A stretch of 53,711 bases of DNA from contig JANYJV010000007.1 in NCBI GenBank assembly GCA_025361725.1, positions 1 through 53,711 on the forward strand. Direction: 5' to 3'. The DNA comes from Acidimicrobiia bacterium (GTDB lineage Bacteria > Actinomycetota > Acidimicrobiia > IMCC26256 > JAENVU01). The stretch's first letter is position 1. Each line of letters opens with the position of its first letter. Positions 41,633-50,718 of the stretch are shown here, piece by piece. The notes beneath the pieces are model-generated. The model was not told where the DNA came from. It ran no database searches and saw nothing but the letters and a program-made list of their open reading frames with translations. The position numbers and the translations under genes were made by a program.

Positions 41633-44600
41633 TCAGAGTTTGGTGAGCGGGGCCCACGCCAGCAGCAACGTCTTCTCGCCGACGCCACGGAACCGAACGG
41701 TCGCCTCGGTTTTGTCGCCGTCGCCACGCATGTTCACGATGACGCCTTCACCAAACTTCTCGTGCGAGACGTCGTCACCGATCCGGAGGCCCATCCCTTC
41801 GGCACCGCGTGCACCCGACGGGTTGCGATCCACATTCATGGCCGCCGACGCAACCGCGTCGCGATGTTCCGAGACCCCACGACCTCTCCCCGGCGCGCGA
41901 CCCTGCGCCCGCACGAGCGCTTCGGGAATCTCATTGAGGAACCGGCTTGGCGGGTAGTAGTCAGTCGAGCCGAACAACATGCGACTCCACGCGTGGGTCA
42001 GGTACAGCCGTTGCTCGGCTCGGGTGATGCCCACGTAGCAGAGGCGCCGCTCCTCCTCCAGCTCCTCGGGGTCTCCGAGGGAGCGCAGATGCGGGAAGAT
42101 CCCGTCCTCGAGGCCAGTCAGGAACACCACCGGATACTCGAGTCCCTTCGCGGTGTGCAGCGTCATGAGCGTCACCAGCGACTCTTCGCCGTCGGCGTTG
42201 TCGAGGTCGGTCACCAATGAGATGGCCTCAAGGAACGCCTGGACGCGCAGCAGGCCCGTCGGCGGTGCGGTCACGTCCTCGATACCGGCGATGCCGGCCA
42301 AACCCGAGAGGTCGCCGCCATCGAGCTGCCCGTCGAACTCGCGCGCCACCCCGACGAGTTCGCCCAGGTTCTCGATGCGACCCTGCGCCTCGATCGAACG
42401 CTCCACCTCGAGCTCTGCGAGGTATCCGGTGCGGTCGAGCATCGCCTCGATGACGCCGCTCACGCCCGCTGATTCCGCCTGCTTCTCAAGTTCGGTCATG
42501 ACCTCGATGAGATCCTTGATACCACCCAGTGCCCGGCCCGTGACGCCGGCCGCGGCGGCTTCGCGCAACGCGTCGCGGAACACCACCTCGGCTCCCTGGG
42601 CGTAGGACTCCACCTTGCGCACCGACGTCTCCCCGACGCCGCGCTTGGGCACGTTGACAATCCGCTTCCAACCCACTTCGTCGTCGGGGTTTGCCAACGC
42701 GCGCAGATAGGCCAGCGCGTCCTTGACCTCGCGGCGGTCGTAGAACTTCGTGCCGCCGACAATCCGGTACGGCACCCCCGAACGCACGAACGACTCCTCG
42801 ATCACGCGGCTCTGCGCGTTGGTCCGGTAGAAGACGGCGACATCCGAGTAGCGAATCTGCTCGATGTCCACGAGCCGGTCGATCTCGTGCACGATGAACT
42901 GCGCCTCGTCGTGCTCGTCCTCGGCGTGATACCTCGTAATGAGCTCGCCGCCGGCCTGCTCGGTCCAAAGGTGCTTGGGTCGACGTGCGGCGTTGTTCGC
43001 GATGACCGCGTTCGCCGCGTCGAGGATGGTCTGGGTCGACCGGTAGTTCTGGTCCAACACGATGACCGAGGACTCGGGGAACTCCTCCTCGAACCGCATC
43101 AGGTTCCGGTGGTCGGCCCCTCTGAATTTGTAAACGCTGTTGTGCGTAACAATTCCGTTCGCCACGAAGTTGTGTGTTCCTTCGACGTCAAGATCGAACA
43201 CGGGTCCATCGAGGGCGACCCGATCAACGTTCGCGACGACATCGAAATCGCCATGCTCGTCGACCATCACCATTCCGGGTCGGACCGACGCAGCCGGCAT
43301 GAAGGGCAGCGTGTTCGTCGTTGCGGTCTCACCGCGGTTGGCGGCAAGTCGTCCGACGGATCGCACGGAGACGTCCATCACCGACTGAATGAGCTCGACG
43401 GTTGCCGCAATCTTGGCCATGTCGGCACTGGCCGTCTCGAACCGCCAACTTGTCGACCCGCGTCGGGCCGGGCGGACGGACAAGCCGAGTCCCTCGAGAG
43501 CCCTGCGCCCGGCCTCGTCGCTACCGAAGAGAGCGATTCGGTGGAGCGTCCGCGCACCGCGCCGGTCACCGCACAACACAATCGTCAACGTCCGCCGATG
43601 AACCCGATCTGGGGTCGAAAACGCTTGGGCGGTGTAGTGGGGGTACTCGAACGACAGTCGTTCTGATGCCAGAAGTTCTCTGCCACGCAGCTCGGTGGGA
43701 ACGGTCGCAAAAAGGTGGTCGAGTAGCGCTTGGTCTCCGACAAAGGGACTGGCACCAGGTCGGCGACGCGCCACGAACGGCACAGTTGGAAGACCATTGT
43801 TGGCAGCCAGAACCGCCTCGTTGAGTCGCGCATCCGACTCGCGGTCATGTGTGCTCAGCACCCACATGGCGTCGGCATGCTCACCGAGGCAGCGGTTGGC
43901 GAGTCCGAGCCGTGGCTTGAGAGCTCCACGCGAATACGTGCTGGTGATTCCGATTCGGAAACCCACTCCTCGCTTCCACATGAGGTACGTCACGAAGATC
44001 GGTGGTGTCTTCCCGACAACGAAACCGGCGAAGTGCATGTGTTCGTCGGTGGACACGATCTCGCGACCGGCTCGGGTCGTGATGCGCATGCCCACAGCTC
44101 GGGTGGCTTCGTGGACCCGCTCGACGCGTGCGCCACGCATATCGCCACTGCCGTAGTTCGACAACACGTGGTCGCCTTCTCGCACCTCTTCGATGACGCG
44201 CAACGAACCATCGGCCATCGTGATCTTGCTGCCCGCCAGCACACACTGGTCCGCGTCGCCGACCACCATCACGTTGCGGTGTTCGCGTGAGAGCAGGCGG
44301 ACGATCTCCCACTGGGCGCCGTTCGTGTCTTGGAACTCGTCGACGAGGATGTGCGCGAAGCGATGCCGCCACCGTTCGAGTGCGTCGGGGTGCTCACGGA
44401 ACAGCCGCACCACCAACAGCAGCAGGTCGTCGAAGTCCACGGCTGAGGCCTCGGCAAGACGCCGCTGGTACTCCGCGTACACCTCCGCGATCCGCAGCTC
44501 AGGCGGCGTCATCGCCTTGGCTTTTGCTTCTTCCGGTTCGATCAGCTCGTTCTTCAACGCTGAGATCGAGTGATGAAGCCGACGCGGCGGAAACCGTTTC

Positions 44601-45001
44601 GGATCGAGGTTGAGGTCACGCCGCACGTAGTCGGTGAGCCGCACCGCATCGGACTCGTCATAGATCGAGAACGACGACCGATACCCGAGCAGGGTTGCCT
44701 CGCGTCGCAGGATTCGTGCGCAGGCGGAGTGGAACGTCGAGACCCACATCTTGCGGGCGACCGGCCCGATGAGCGCGGCGACCCGCTCCTTCATCTCGCC
44801 CGCGGCCTTGTTCGTGAACGTGATGGCGAGGATCTGGAACGGCGAGACGTTTCGTTCGCCGATGAGATACGCCACCCGGTGGGTGAGGAGTCGGGTCTTT
44901 CCCGAGCCCGCGCCGGCCACGACGAGCACCGGGCCGTCGGGCGCGGTGACGGCATCGCGCTGCACTGGATTCAGACCGTCGAGGAGCTCCGCCACGCTCA
45001 T
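41633..45001 (-). CDS. pcrA: UvrD/PcrA-family DNA helicase with an in-frame intein
   Basis: A 1122-residue reading frame encoding a superfamily 1A helicase of ~753 residues after splicing. Motif I is G-A-G-S-G-K-T (30-36), motif II D-E-F-Q-D (221-225), and the remaining UvrD core motifs follow the intein in order. It unwinds DNA 3' to 5' in repair and plasmid or replication maintenance. A 369-residue intein sits between Gln252 and Ser622, directly in motif III (G-D-A-D-Q / S-V-Y-K-F-R-G-A). The start ATG 45001 has TACGCT 7 nt upstream and no ribosome-binding site. The helicase can act only after the intein is removed, so splicing could control it. Confidence 0.95.
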   Translation of the reverse strand: MSVAELLDGLNPVQRDAVTAPDGPVLVVAGAGSGKTRLLTHRVAYLIGERNVSPFQILAITFTNKAAGEMKERVAALIGPVARKMWVSTFHSACARILRREATLLGYRSSFSIYDESDAVRLTDYVRRDLNLDPKRFPPRRLHHSISALKNELIEPEEAKAKAMTPPELRIAEVYAEYQRRLAEASAVDFDDLLLLVVRLFREHPDALERWRHRFAHILVDEFQDTNGAQWEIVRLLSREHRNVMVVGDADQCVLAGSKITMADGSLRVIEEVREGDHVLSNYGSGDMRGARVERVHEATRAVGMRITTRAGREIVSTDEHMHFAGFVVGKTPPIFVTYLMWKRGVGFRIGITSTYSRGALKPRLGLANRCLGEHADAMWVLSTHDRESDARLNEAVLAANNGLPTVPFVARRRPGASPFVGDQALLDHLFATVPTELRGRELLASERLSFEYPHYTAQAFSTPDRVHRRTLTIVLCGDRRGARTLHRIALFGSDEAGRRALEGLGLSVRPARRGSTSWRFETASADMAKIAATVELIQSVMDVSVRSVGRLAANRGETATTNTLPFMPAASVRPGMVMVDEHGDFDVVANVDRVALDGPVFDLDVEGTHNFVANGIVTHNSVYKFRGADHRNLMRFEEEFPESSVIVLDQNYRSTQTILDAANAVIANNAARRPKHLWTEQAGGELITRYHAEDEHDEAQFIVHEIDRLVDIEQIRYSDVAVFYRTNAQSRVIEESFVRSGVPYRIVGGTKFYDRREVKDALAYLRALANPDDEVGWKRIVNVPKRGVGETSVRKVESYAQGAEVVFRDALREAAAAGVTGRALGGIKDLIEVMTELEKQAESAGVSGVIEAMLDRTGYLAELEVERSIEAQGRIENLGELVGVAREFDGQLDGGDLSGLAGIAGIEDVTAPPTGLLRVQAFLEAISLVTDLDNADGEESLVTLMTLHTAKGLEYPVVFLTGLEDGIFPHLRSLGDPEELEEERRLCYVGITRAEQRLYLTHAWSRMLFGSTDYYPPSRFLNEIPEALVRAQGRAPGRGRGVSEHRDAVASAAMNVDRNPSGARGAEGMGLRIGDDVSHEKFGEGVIVNMRGDGDKTEATVRFRGVGEKTLLLAWAPLTKL
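43139..44245 (-). other. PcrA intein (369 codons)
   Basis: The insertion starts at Cys253 and ends with the splicing signature V-T-H-N before extein Ser622. The N-terminal block A reads C-V-L-A-G-S-K and block B T-x2-G-x2-I-x2-T-x-E-H. The C-terminal blocks F and G end in T-H-N-F-V-A-N-G-I-V-T-H-N. The ~240-residue central region would hold the homing endonuclease in full-length inteins, but I see no clear LAGLIDADG pair; W-V-L-S-T-H-D and N-N-G-L-P-T-V-P-F are the most conserved-looking parts. It is therefore a probable splicing-only or degenerate-endonuclease intein. Residue numbering fits the codon positions exactly. Confidence 0.9.
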
Positions 45002-45008
45002 GCGGAGC

Positions 45009-45014
45009 AGCGTA
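45009..45014 (-). promoter_or_regulatory. -10 element of pcrA
   Basis: On the minus strand TACGCT ends 7 nt before ATG 45001. Confidence 0.5.
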
Positions 45015-45026
45015 CAGGTGTTCGGG

Positions 45027-45299
45027 TCAGGACTCTGCGTCCGACGGTGGGTCGAGCCGCAGCTCTTGCGTGACGTCGTTGGCGACGGGTTTGCGGAAGG
45101 CTCGCAGGAGCCGGGTTCCGTCTTCGTTCAACGTGACCGTGAAGGCACCAGACGTATCGTCGATGTCGAGCGAGAAGTAGATCTCCCAATCCGCTTCGAG
45201 CGCAGGCGCGTCAGGATCGGCCTCCGGCGGGAGGCGGCGAAATCGACAACGTTCCGTGTCGAAGAGCCAAATGCTGTGTGCAGACTCGATCCGTTCCAC
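45027..45299 (-). CDS. small hypothetical protein upstream of pcrA
   Basis: A 90-residue acidic protein starting at GTG 45299. It opens with E-R-I-E-S-A-H-S-I-W-L-F-D-T-E and has D-W-E-I-Y-F-S-L-D-I-D-D near residue 38. No membrane segment or known motif is visible; it looks like a compact beta-rich cytoplasmic protein. It ends 25 bp before the pcrA start. I have no basis for a function beyond possible cotranscription with the helicase. Confidence 0.55.
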   Translation of the reverse strand: MERIESAHSIWLFDTERCRFRRLPPEADPDAPALEADWEIYFSLDIDDTSGAFTVTLNEDGTRLLRAFRKPVANDVTQELRLDPPSDAES

Positions 45300-45353
45300 G
45301 AGGACGATGACGATACCGGCTGGGGCGCCGAGCGCAAGGGTCGTCCCGAAGAT

Positions 45354-46958
45354 CTACGTGACCGAGTACAGAGCCGGCAGGAACGTGATCCCTCCGGTGA
45401 GGGCGCCGGCCCCTGTGCCCGCATCGATGACGAGCGGGGTTCTCGGCCCAACGGGCGCATTCGCAGCAACGGTGATGTTCACATTGAGTTGGGACTCGCT
45501 CACCGCGGTCACGCTGTTCACCGTGACTCCGTCACCCATCAGCACCAGCGGTCCGGCATGGAGACCACTGCCGAACAGCGACATCGTGACCGTCGTACCG
45601 CGCGCCACCGTGGAGGGCGCGGCGAGGAACAGATACGGCACCGGGTTGGACCGGAGGAAGACGTCAGTGACGTTCCCATTCGTATCGCCGGCCCGGATCA
45701 CATCGGTCGCATTCGAGGAGAAGAGCACGTAGCGCCCATCGCCCGAGATCGCGTTCGGGAAGGACCCGCCGTTGGCCACATTGGGATCCGACGGCTCACC
45801 CTGCGCTTGGGAAGTGGCACCGAGGACGGTGGAACCAGAACTGCGGTCCCGAACGAAGGAGTTCGAAACCGACTTGAGTGTGCTCGAGATCAGGTTGGAT
45901 GCGCCGCTCTGGAAGAGCACGAAACGCGCGTCGTCGCTGATGCCGGCGACAAAGCTGAAGCCCGTGGAGTCCGTATTTCCCAAGCCGGTACTGATGCGCT
46001 CGGTGACACCGGTCGCCAACACCTTCGCGTAGACGTCAGTGGTCAGATTGTTGTCCGGTTGGCTCAGCAAGTTGCTGGCGTCGGTGTCGAACGCCACCAC
46101 CTTCCCGTCTCCGCTGATCAGCGCGTTCGAGGAATCTGCATCCGCTTCGTCGGCATTCGGCAGTGCGGTGATGCGGGTCGTGACCGGAGCCGCAACGTTG
46201 CGGTCCCGGACGAACACGTCCGCGTAGATCCCGGAGTCGGTGAGGTCGAAGTTCGAGGCATTCGAGATGAACGTGACGTAGCGACCGTCGTCACTGATCG
46301 AACCTCCCGAGGAGTCCAGGTCGCCTTCGGTCCCGTCGCTGGCCACGCTCACCCGTTCGGTTTTCGCCAGGGTGCGGTCGCGTAGAAAGACGTCGGTACT
46401 GAAGTTCTGGTCGGCGGTTCCAATGAGGTTGTCCGCATCGGAGGTGAACACGATGAACCGCGCGTCCGGCGTCATCGACTGGAGGTACGACGGACCGTTG
46501 GCTTCGGTGGCACCCCGACTGACCCGCGTGGTCGTGCCCGCGACTCGGTCGCGCACGAAGACATCGGTCGACATATTGGTGTCGAGCGCGACCAGGTTCG
46601 CCGAATCACTCGAAAAAGCGACGTACCGGCCGTCGGCCGAAACCAGACCGCCGTAACCACCGAGCTGGGCCTCGGCCCCGTTGTCGGCAACCGAAACCCG
46701 CTCGGTGACCCCGGTCTGACTGTCCCGCAGGAAGACGTCAACCGAGTTGTTGGTGTCACCCGAGACGAGGTTCGTCGCCTCCGAGGTGAAGACCACGTAG
46801 CGGCCGGTGGGCGAGATATCCGTCCCCCTCGTTGCTCCGGACGTCGGTTGCGCACCCGACGTCGACACGCCGACCCGTCCAACCCACGCGCATCCACTAG
46901 TCGCCAGAACCACGGCCAGCACTACACCAAATGACCGAACCCGGCGCACGCACCACAC
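45354..46958 (-). CDS. lipoprotein with a seven-repeat TolB-like beta-propeller and IPT-like tail
   Basis: A 534-residue protein. The N-terminus is a signal peptide ending in the lipobox-like A-T-S-G-C (Cys22). Seven repeats of the pattern I-S-x-D-G-R-Y-V-x-F-x-S then D-V-F-(L/V)-R-D follow between about 40 and 430, which predicts a seven-bladed propeller of the TolB/PD40 type. The last ~90 residues resemble an IPT/TIG domain (F-G-S-G-L-H and V-T-A-V-S). Such proteins bind other proteins or sugars at the cell surface, with no catalytic motif visible. GTG 46958 or GTG 46949 could be the start. The 147 bp to guaA show no clear hairpin. Confidence 0.82.
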   Translation of the reverse strand: MWCVRRVRSFGVVLAVVLATSGCAWVGRVGVSTSGAQPTSGATRGTDISPTGRYVVFTSEATNLVSGDTNNSVDVFLRDSQTGVTERVSVADNGAEAQLGGYGGLVSADGRYVAFSSDSANLVALDTNMSTDVFVRDRVAGTTTRVSRGATEANGPSYLQSMTPDARFIVFTSDADNLIGTADQNFSTDVFLRDRTLAKTERVSVASDGTEGDLDSSGGSISDDGRYVTFISNASNFDLTDSGIYADVFVRDRNVAAPVTTRITALPNADEADADSSNALISGDGKVVAFDTDASNLLSQPDNNLTTDVYAKVLATGVTERISTGLGNTDSTGFSFVAGISDDARFVLFQSGASNLISSTLKSVSNSFVRDRSSGSTVLGATSQAQGEPSDPNVANGGSFPNAISGDGRYVLFSSNATDVIRAGDTNGNVTDVFLRSNPVPYLFLAAPSTVARGTTVTMSLFGSGLHAGPLVLMGDGVTVNSVTAVSESQLNVNITVAANAPVGPRTPLVIDAGTGAGALTGGITFLPALYSVT

Positions 46959-47105
46959 CCCATCCCAGAGAAGCGGACAATCGTAGCAAACAGCGCAATG
47001 GCTTCCGTTCGCAACCGAGTCAGCCGCGTGCCCGCTGGCTCAATCCCACTCGCCACTTCACGAGTGCTCGATCGGTAAACACCTCGGCTGCGCCTCGGGT
47101 TTTCC

Positions 47106-48647
47106 TCACTCCCACTCGATGGTCCCGGGGGGTTTGGAGGTGATGTCGTAGGCCACGCGGTTCACGCCGGGGACCTCGTTGATGACACGAGACGAGATGC
47201 GTTCGAGGACGTCATACGGTAGGCGCGCCCAGTCCGCAGTCATCGCGTCGTCGCTCGTGACGGCCCGCAGGACGATCGGATAGGCGTAGGTGCGGTCGTC
47301 TCCCTGCACACCGACGGTCCGCACGGCCGGGAGCACCGCGAAGCTCTGCCAGATCTCGCGATACAGCCCGGCGCGACGAATCTCTTCGACGACGATCGCG
47401 TCCGCTTCCTGCAGGATCGCCACGCGCTCCGGAGTGATCGCTCCGATGATGCGTACACCGAGACCCGGACCGGGGAACGGTTGGCGCCACACGATCTCTT
47501 CCGGCAGGCCGAGTTCCTCACCGACGGCTCGCACCTCGTCCTTGAACAAGTGGCGGAGCGGTTCGACGAGTTCGAACTCCATGTCGTCAGGAAGACCTCC
47601 GACATTGTGGTGGCTCTTGATCACGGCGTTCTCGCCGCCACCGGACTCGACGATGTCCGGATACAACGTGCCCTGCACGAGGAAGCCGGCGGCGTCGTAC
47701 TCACGCGCCACCTCTTCGAACACCCGGATGAACAACTCGCCGATGATCTTGCGTTTGCGTTCCGGCTCCACGATGTCGTCGAGCGCACCGAGGAAGCGGT
47801 CGCCGGCCTTGACGTGCACGAGGTCGACCTCGAACTGGCGGCGGAACGTTTCCTCCACCTGCTCGGCCTCACCCTTGCGAGACAAGCCGGTGTCCACGAA
47901 CACGCAGGTGAGCTGATCGCCGATCGCCTTGTGGACGAGCGCCGCCGCCACCGCCGAATCAACCCCGCCCGAGAGTCCGCACAACACGCGCGCCGTCCCG
48001 ACTTGGGCACGAATCTCCGCGACGGCCTCTTCGATGATCGAAACGTTCGTCCACGTGGGCCGACACTCGGCGACGTCGAACAGGAACGCCTTCAACATGT
48101 CTTGGCCGTGTTCGGTGTGGGCGACCTCGGGATGAAACTGCACCCCGTAGATGCGGCGCTCGGGGTCCCCGAAGGCGGCCGCGGGCGTGTCACCGGTGGA
48201 CGCGAACACGGTCGCGTCGGCGGGCGCTTCGGTGATCGTGTCGAAGTGACTCATCCAGACGGGCTGACTCGTCGGCTGCTCGCGGAACAACGGACCAGTG
48301 GTCCCGACGGTCAGATCCGTCCGCCCGTACTCACCGCGCCCGGTCTTGGCCACCACGCCACCGAGATCACGGGCAAGGAGTTGAGCGCCGTAACAGATGC
48401 CGAAGATCGGCAGGTCCGACTCGTACAGCGCCGGATCCACCGACGGCGCGCCATCCACGTGGACCGACGCCGGACCGCCCGACAGGATGATCGCCTTCGG
48501 ACCCTTGGCCAGGATCTCCGCGAACGGCATCGACCGGGGCACGATCTCGGAATACACGTGGGCCTCGCGAACCCGTCGTGCGATCATCTGCGCGTACTGC
48601 GCACCCAGATCGACCACTATTACGAGGTCGCGCTCTGGTTGCTCCAC
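47106..48647 (-). CDS. guaA: GMP synthase (glutamine-hydrolysing)
   Basis: A 513-residue two-domain enzyme. The N-terminal class I glutaminase has the nucleophile in G-I-C-Y-G-A-Q and the His-Glu pair in F-H-P-E-V-A-H. The ATP-pyrophosphatase domain has the P-loop S-G-G-V-D-S, and the dimerisation domain completes the C-terminus (I-E-W-E end, as in the family). It converts XMP to GMP using glutamine and ATP. GTG 48647 lies 2 nt after the guaB3 stop, so the two are tightly coupled. Upstream in-frame codons belong to guaB3 and are excluded. Confidence 0.96.
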   Translation of the reverse strand: MEQPERDLVIVVDLGAQYAQMIARRVREAHVYSEIVPRSMPFAEILAKGPKAIILSGGPASVHVDGAPSVDPALYESDLPIFGICYGAQLLARDLGGVVAKTGRGEYGRTDLTVGTTGPLFREQPTSQPVWMSHFDTITEAPADATVFASTGDTPAAAFGDPERRIYGVQFHPEVAHTEHGQDMLKAFLFDVAECRPTWTNVSIIEEAVAEIRAQVGTARVLCGLSGGVDSAVAAALVHKAIGDQLTCVFVDTGLSRKGEAEQVEETFRRQFEVDLVHVKAGDRFLGALDDIVEPERKRKIIGELFIRVFEEVAREYDAAGFLVQGTLYPDIVESGGGENAVIKSHHNVGGLPDDMEFELVEPLRHLFKDEVRAVGEELGLPEEIVWRQPFPGPGLGVRIIGAITPERVAILQEADAIVVEEIRRAGLYREIWQSFAVLPAVRTVGVQGDDRTYAYPIVLRAVTSDDAMTADWARLPYDVLERISSRVINEVPGVNRVAYDITSKPPGTIEWE

Positions 48648-48649
48648 TA

Positions 48650-49816
48650 CTAGCGACCCATGCCGATGCCCTGCGCGCGCTGGAGGGACTTGCCCTCGGT
48701 CTGCAGGGAGGGTGCCACCATGACCTCGGCCTTCTGGAACTCCTTGACCGTCTCGTATCCCGTGGTGGCCATGGAGGTGCGGAGCGCACCAAAGAGGTTC
48801 AACGTGCCGTCGTTCTCGTGCGCGGGGCCGCTGATCACTTCCTCCATCGTCCCCTTCTGGCCCGCGTACACACGCGCCCCGCGAGGCAAGGACGGGTGGA
48901 ACGTCGCCATCCCCCAGTGGTACCCGCGGCCGGGTGCCTCGTACGCGCTCGCGAGCGGCGAGCCGATCATGACCGCGTCGGCACCGCACGCGATCGCCTT
49001 GGCGATGTCACCGCCGGTCCGCATCCCGCCGTCGGCGATGACCTGGACGTAGACGCCGGTCTCGTCGAGGTGACGAATGCGAGCACCCGCGGCATCCGCG
49101 ATCGCAGTGGCCTGGGGGACGCCGATGCCGAGCACGCCGCGTGACGTACAGGCATGACCGGGACCGACACCAACGAGCACGCCGACCGCACCGGTACGCA
49201 TCAGGTGCAACGCGGTGCTGTACGAGGCGCACCCGCCGACGATCACGGGGATCTCGTACTCGCGGATGAACTTCTTGAGGTTGAGCGGCTGGCGGGCCGG
49301 ATCCTTCGACACGTGCTCCGCGGACACGACAGTTCCCTGCACGACCAGCAGGTCCAACTCGGCTTCGAGCACGTACTTCGAGAACTGCTCGACCCGTTGC
49401 GGGGTGAGCGACGCGCAGGCGCGCACACCGGCATCCTTGATCTCACGGATGCGCTTGCCGATCAGCTCGTCCTTGATCGGCTCCTGGTAGAGCTCCTGCA
49501 TCCGGCGGGTGGCCTTCTCCGGATCGAGTTCGGCGATCTCGTCCAACACCGCGTCGGTGTCCTCGTACCGGGTCCAGAGACCCTCGAGGTTCAAGCAGCC
49601 GAGGCCGCCGAGCCGACCGATCTCGATTGCGGTCTTGGGCGACACGACCCCGTCCATCGCCGACGCGATGAGGGGCAAGTCGAACTTGAAGGCGTCGATG
49701 TCCCAGCTGATGTCGACGTCCTCGGGGTCACGAGTGCGTCGACTCGGGACAATCGCAATGTCGTCGAACCCGTAGGCCCGTCGTCCCGACTTGCCGATGC
49801 CGATTTCGACTTCCAC
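48650..49816 (-). CDS. guaB3: GuaB3-type IMP dehydrogenase family protein
   Basis: A 388-residue TIM-barrel of the IMP dehydrogenase/GMP reductase family without the CBS pair. The loop with the catalytic cysteine reads G-P-G-H-A-C-T-S-R, and the phosphate-binding segment [12 protein letters not shown] is present. The lack of CBS domains and the N-terminal R-R-A-Y-G-F-D-D-I match the actinobacterial GuaB3 group (IMP_DH_rel_2). Whether GuaB3 proteins are IMP dehydrogenases, GMP reductases or something else is uncertain to me. The start GTG 49816 has GGGAG about 8 nt upstream. Direct coupling to guaA favours a role in guanylate synthesis. Confidence 0.88.
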   Translation of the reverse strand: MEVEIGIGKSGRRAYGFDDIAIVPSRRTRDPEDVDISWDIDAFKFDLPLIASAMDGVVSPKTAIEIGRLGGLGCLNLEGLWTRYEDTDAVLDEIAELDPEKATRRMQELYQEPIKDELIGKRIREIKDAGVRACASLTPQRVEQFSKYVLEAELDLLVVQGTVVSAEHVSKDPARQPLNLKKFIREYEIPVIVGGCASYSTALHLMRTGAVGVLVGVGPGHACTSRGVLGIGVPQATAIADAAGARIRHLDETGVYVQVIADGGMRTGGDIAKAIACGADAVMIGSPLASAYEAPGRGYHWGMATFHPSLPRGARVYAGQKGTMEEVISGPAHENDGTLNLFGALRTSMATTGYETVKEFQKAEVMVAPSLQTEGKSLQRAQGIGMGR

Positions 49817-49917
49817 CTGGTGGCTCCCGTCGTTCTCTCCGCTAAAACGTCCAGCTTAGTGGGCGATTCCCTCGCAGCTCCGGGTCCGGAAACAACCTCC
49901 CACGACCCACGTCCCGC

Positions 49918-50616
49918 TCAGCGACGCGACGATGCCGGTTCGGGATCGGAGTCGGTGATCACGATCAGCAGACGGGACAGAATCCGAGCGGTGGCGCCCC
50001 ACACGGTCTCGCCGGGAAGCTCGAAGAACGCCATCGGTCGGTAGGCCCCCCACAGATCCCACAACTCCTCGCGGTAGGCGTCGGGGTGGAGCAACTCCGA
50101 GACCGGCACTGCGAACGCGTCCACCACTTCCCTGGGGTGCGGCTTCAACACCGGCGGCTCGGCCAGCACTCCCACGAAGGGACTGATGGTGAAGGCCGAG
50201 GCCACCGTCGCGATCGTGTCGAGTTCGATGACGACCTCCACCGCCTCCGGCTCGAGCCCGATCTCTTCGTAGGCCTCGCGCAATGCGGCGTCGACGAGGC
50301 TGGCGTCGCTCGTCTCGCGCTTGCCGCCGGGAAATGCGATCTCCCCCTGATGCGAGGGCATGGTCTCGGGCCGCTTGGTCAGCACCACATGGGTCTCGCC
50401 TGCATCCTCGAAGAGCGCGACGAGCACCGCGGCCTCACGCGCGTTGGTCACGTCGAACGTCGGACCCAGGGGCGGACCGGTGTGGCTCAACCGCTCGACG
50501 GCCGTGGCCAGCGGGATCAACCGCTCAGTCGGGCGCAGCGCGGACCAGGCCGGGAGCTCACCCGGGCGCGTGCCGGGCGGGCGCGGAATCTGCTGGCGTC
50601 CTCCCCGCTCGACCAT
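49918..50616 (-). CDS. NUDIX hydrolase, CoA pyrophosphatase (NudL)-like
   Basis: A 232-residue protein. The UPF0035 motif L-T-K-R-x-E-T-M-x-x-H-Q-G-E-I-A-F-P-G-G precedes the Nudix box G-G-K-x4-D-x-S-x5-A-L-R-E-A-x-E-E-I-G. This is the variant with Asp in place of the usual Glu after the glycine and is characteristic of coenzyme A pyrophosphatases. It would cleave CoA or acyl-CoA to phosphopantetheine and 3',5'-ADP and so control CoA pools. ATG 50616 has TAGTGT 6 nt upstream. The 101 bp between 49817 and 49917 show no structure I can name. Confidence 0.88.
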   Translation of the reverse strand: MVERGGRQQIPRPPGTRPGELPAWSALRPTERLIPLATAVERLSHTGPPLGPTFDVTNAREAAVLVALFEDAGETHVVLTKRPETMPSHQGEIAFPGGKRETSDASLVDAALREAYEEIGLEPEAVEVVIELDTIATVASAFTISPFVGVLAEPPVLKPHPREVVDAFAVPVSELLHPDAYREELWDLWGAYRPMAFFELPGETVWGATARILSRLLIVITDSDPEPASSRR

Positions 50617-50622
50617 CGCCGG

Positions 50623-50628
50623 ACACTA
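50623..50628 (-). promoter_or_regulatory. -10 element of the Nudix gene
   Basis: On the minus strand TAGTGT ends 6 nt before ATG 50616. Confidence 0.55.
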
Positions 50629-50672
50629 CCGACCACTCCAACCCCACCCCTCCCGCAACTCGCACCAAATAC

Positions 50673-50688
50673 GCAAGCCTGGGCTTGC
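50673..50688. terminator. hairpin after the MFS gene
   Basis: GCAAGC-CTGG-GCTTGC is a perfect stem of 6-7 bp in the gap between the MFS stop (50719) and the Nudix start. Read on the minus strand it is followed by GTATTTGG, a weak T-rich tail. Confidence 0.45.
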
Positions 50689-50718
50689 AAAACACGCGTG
50701 GTTGGTGAAGCGGGCGCG

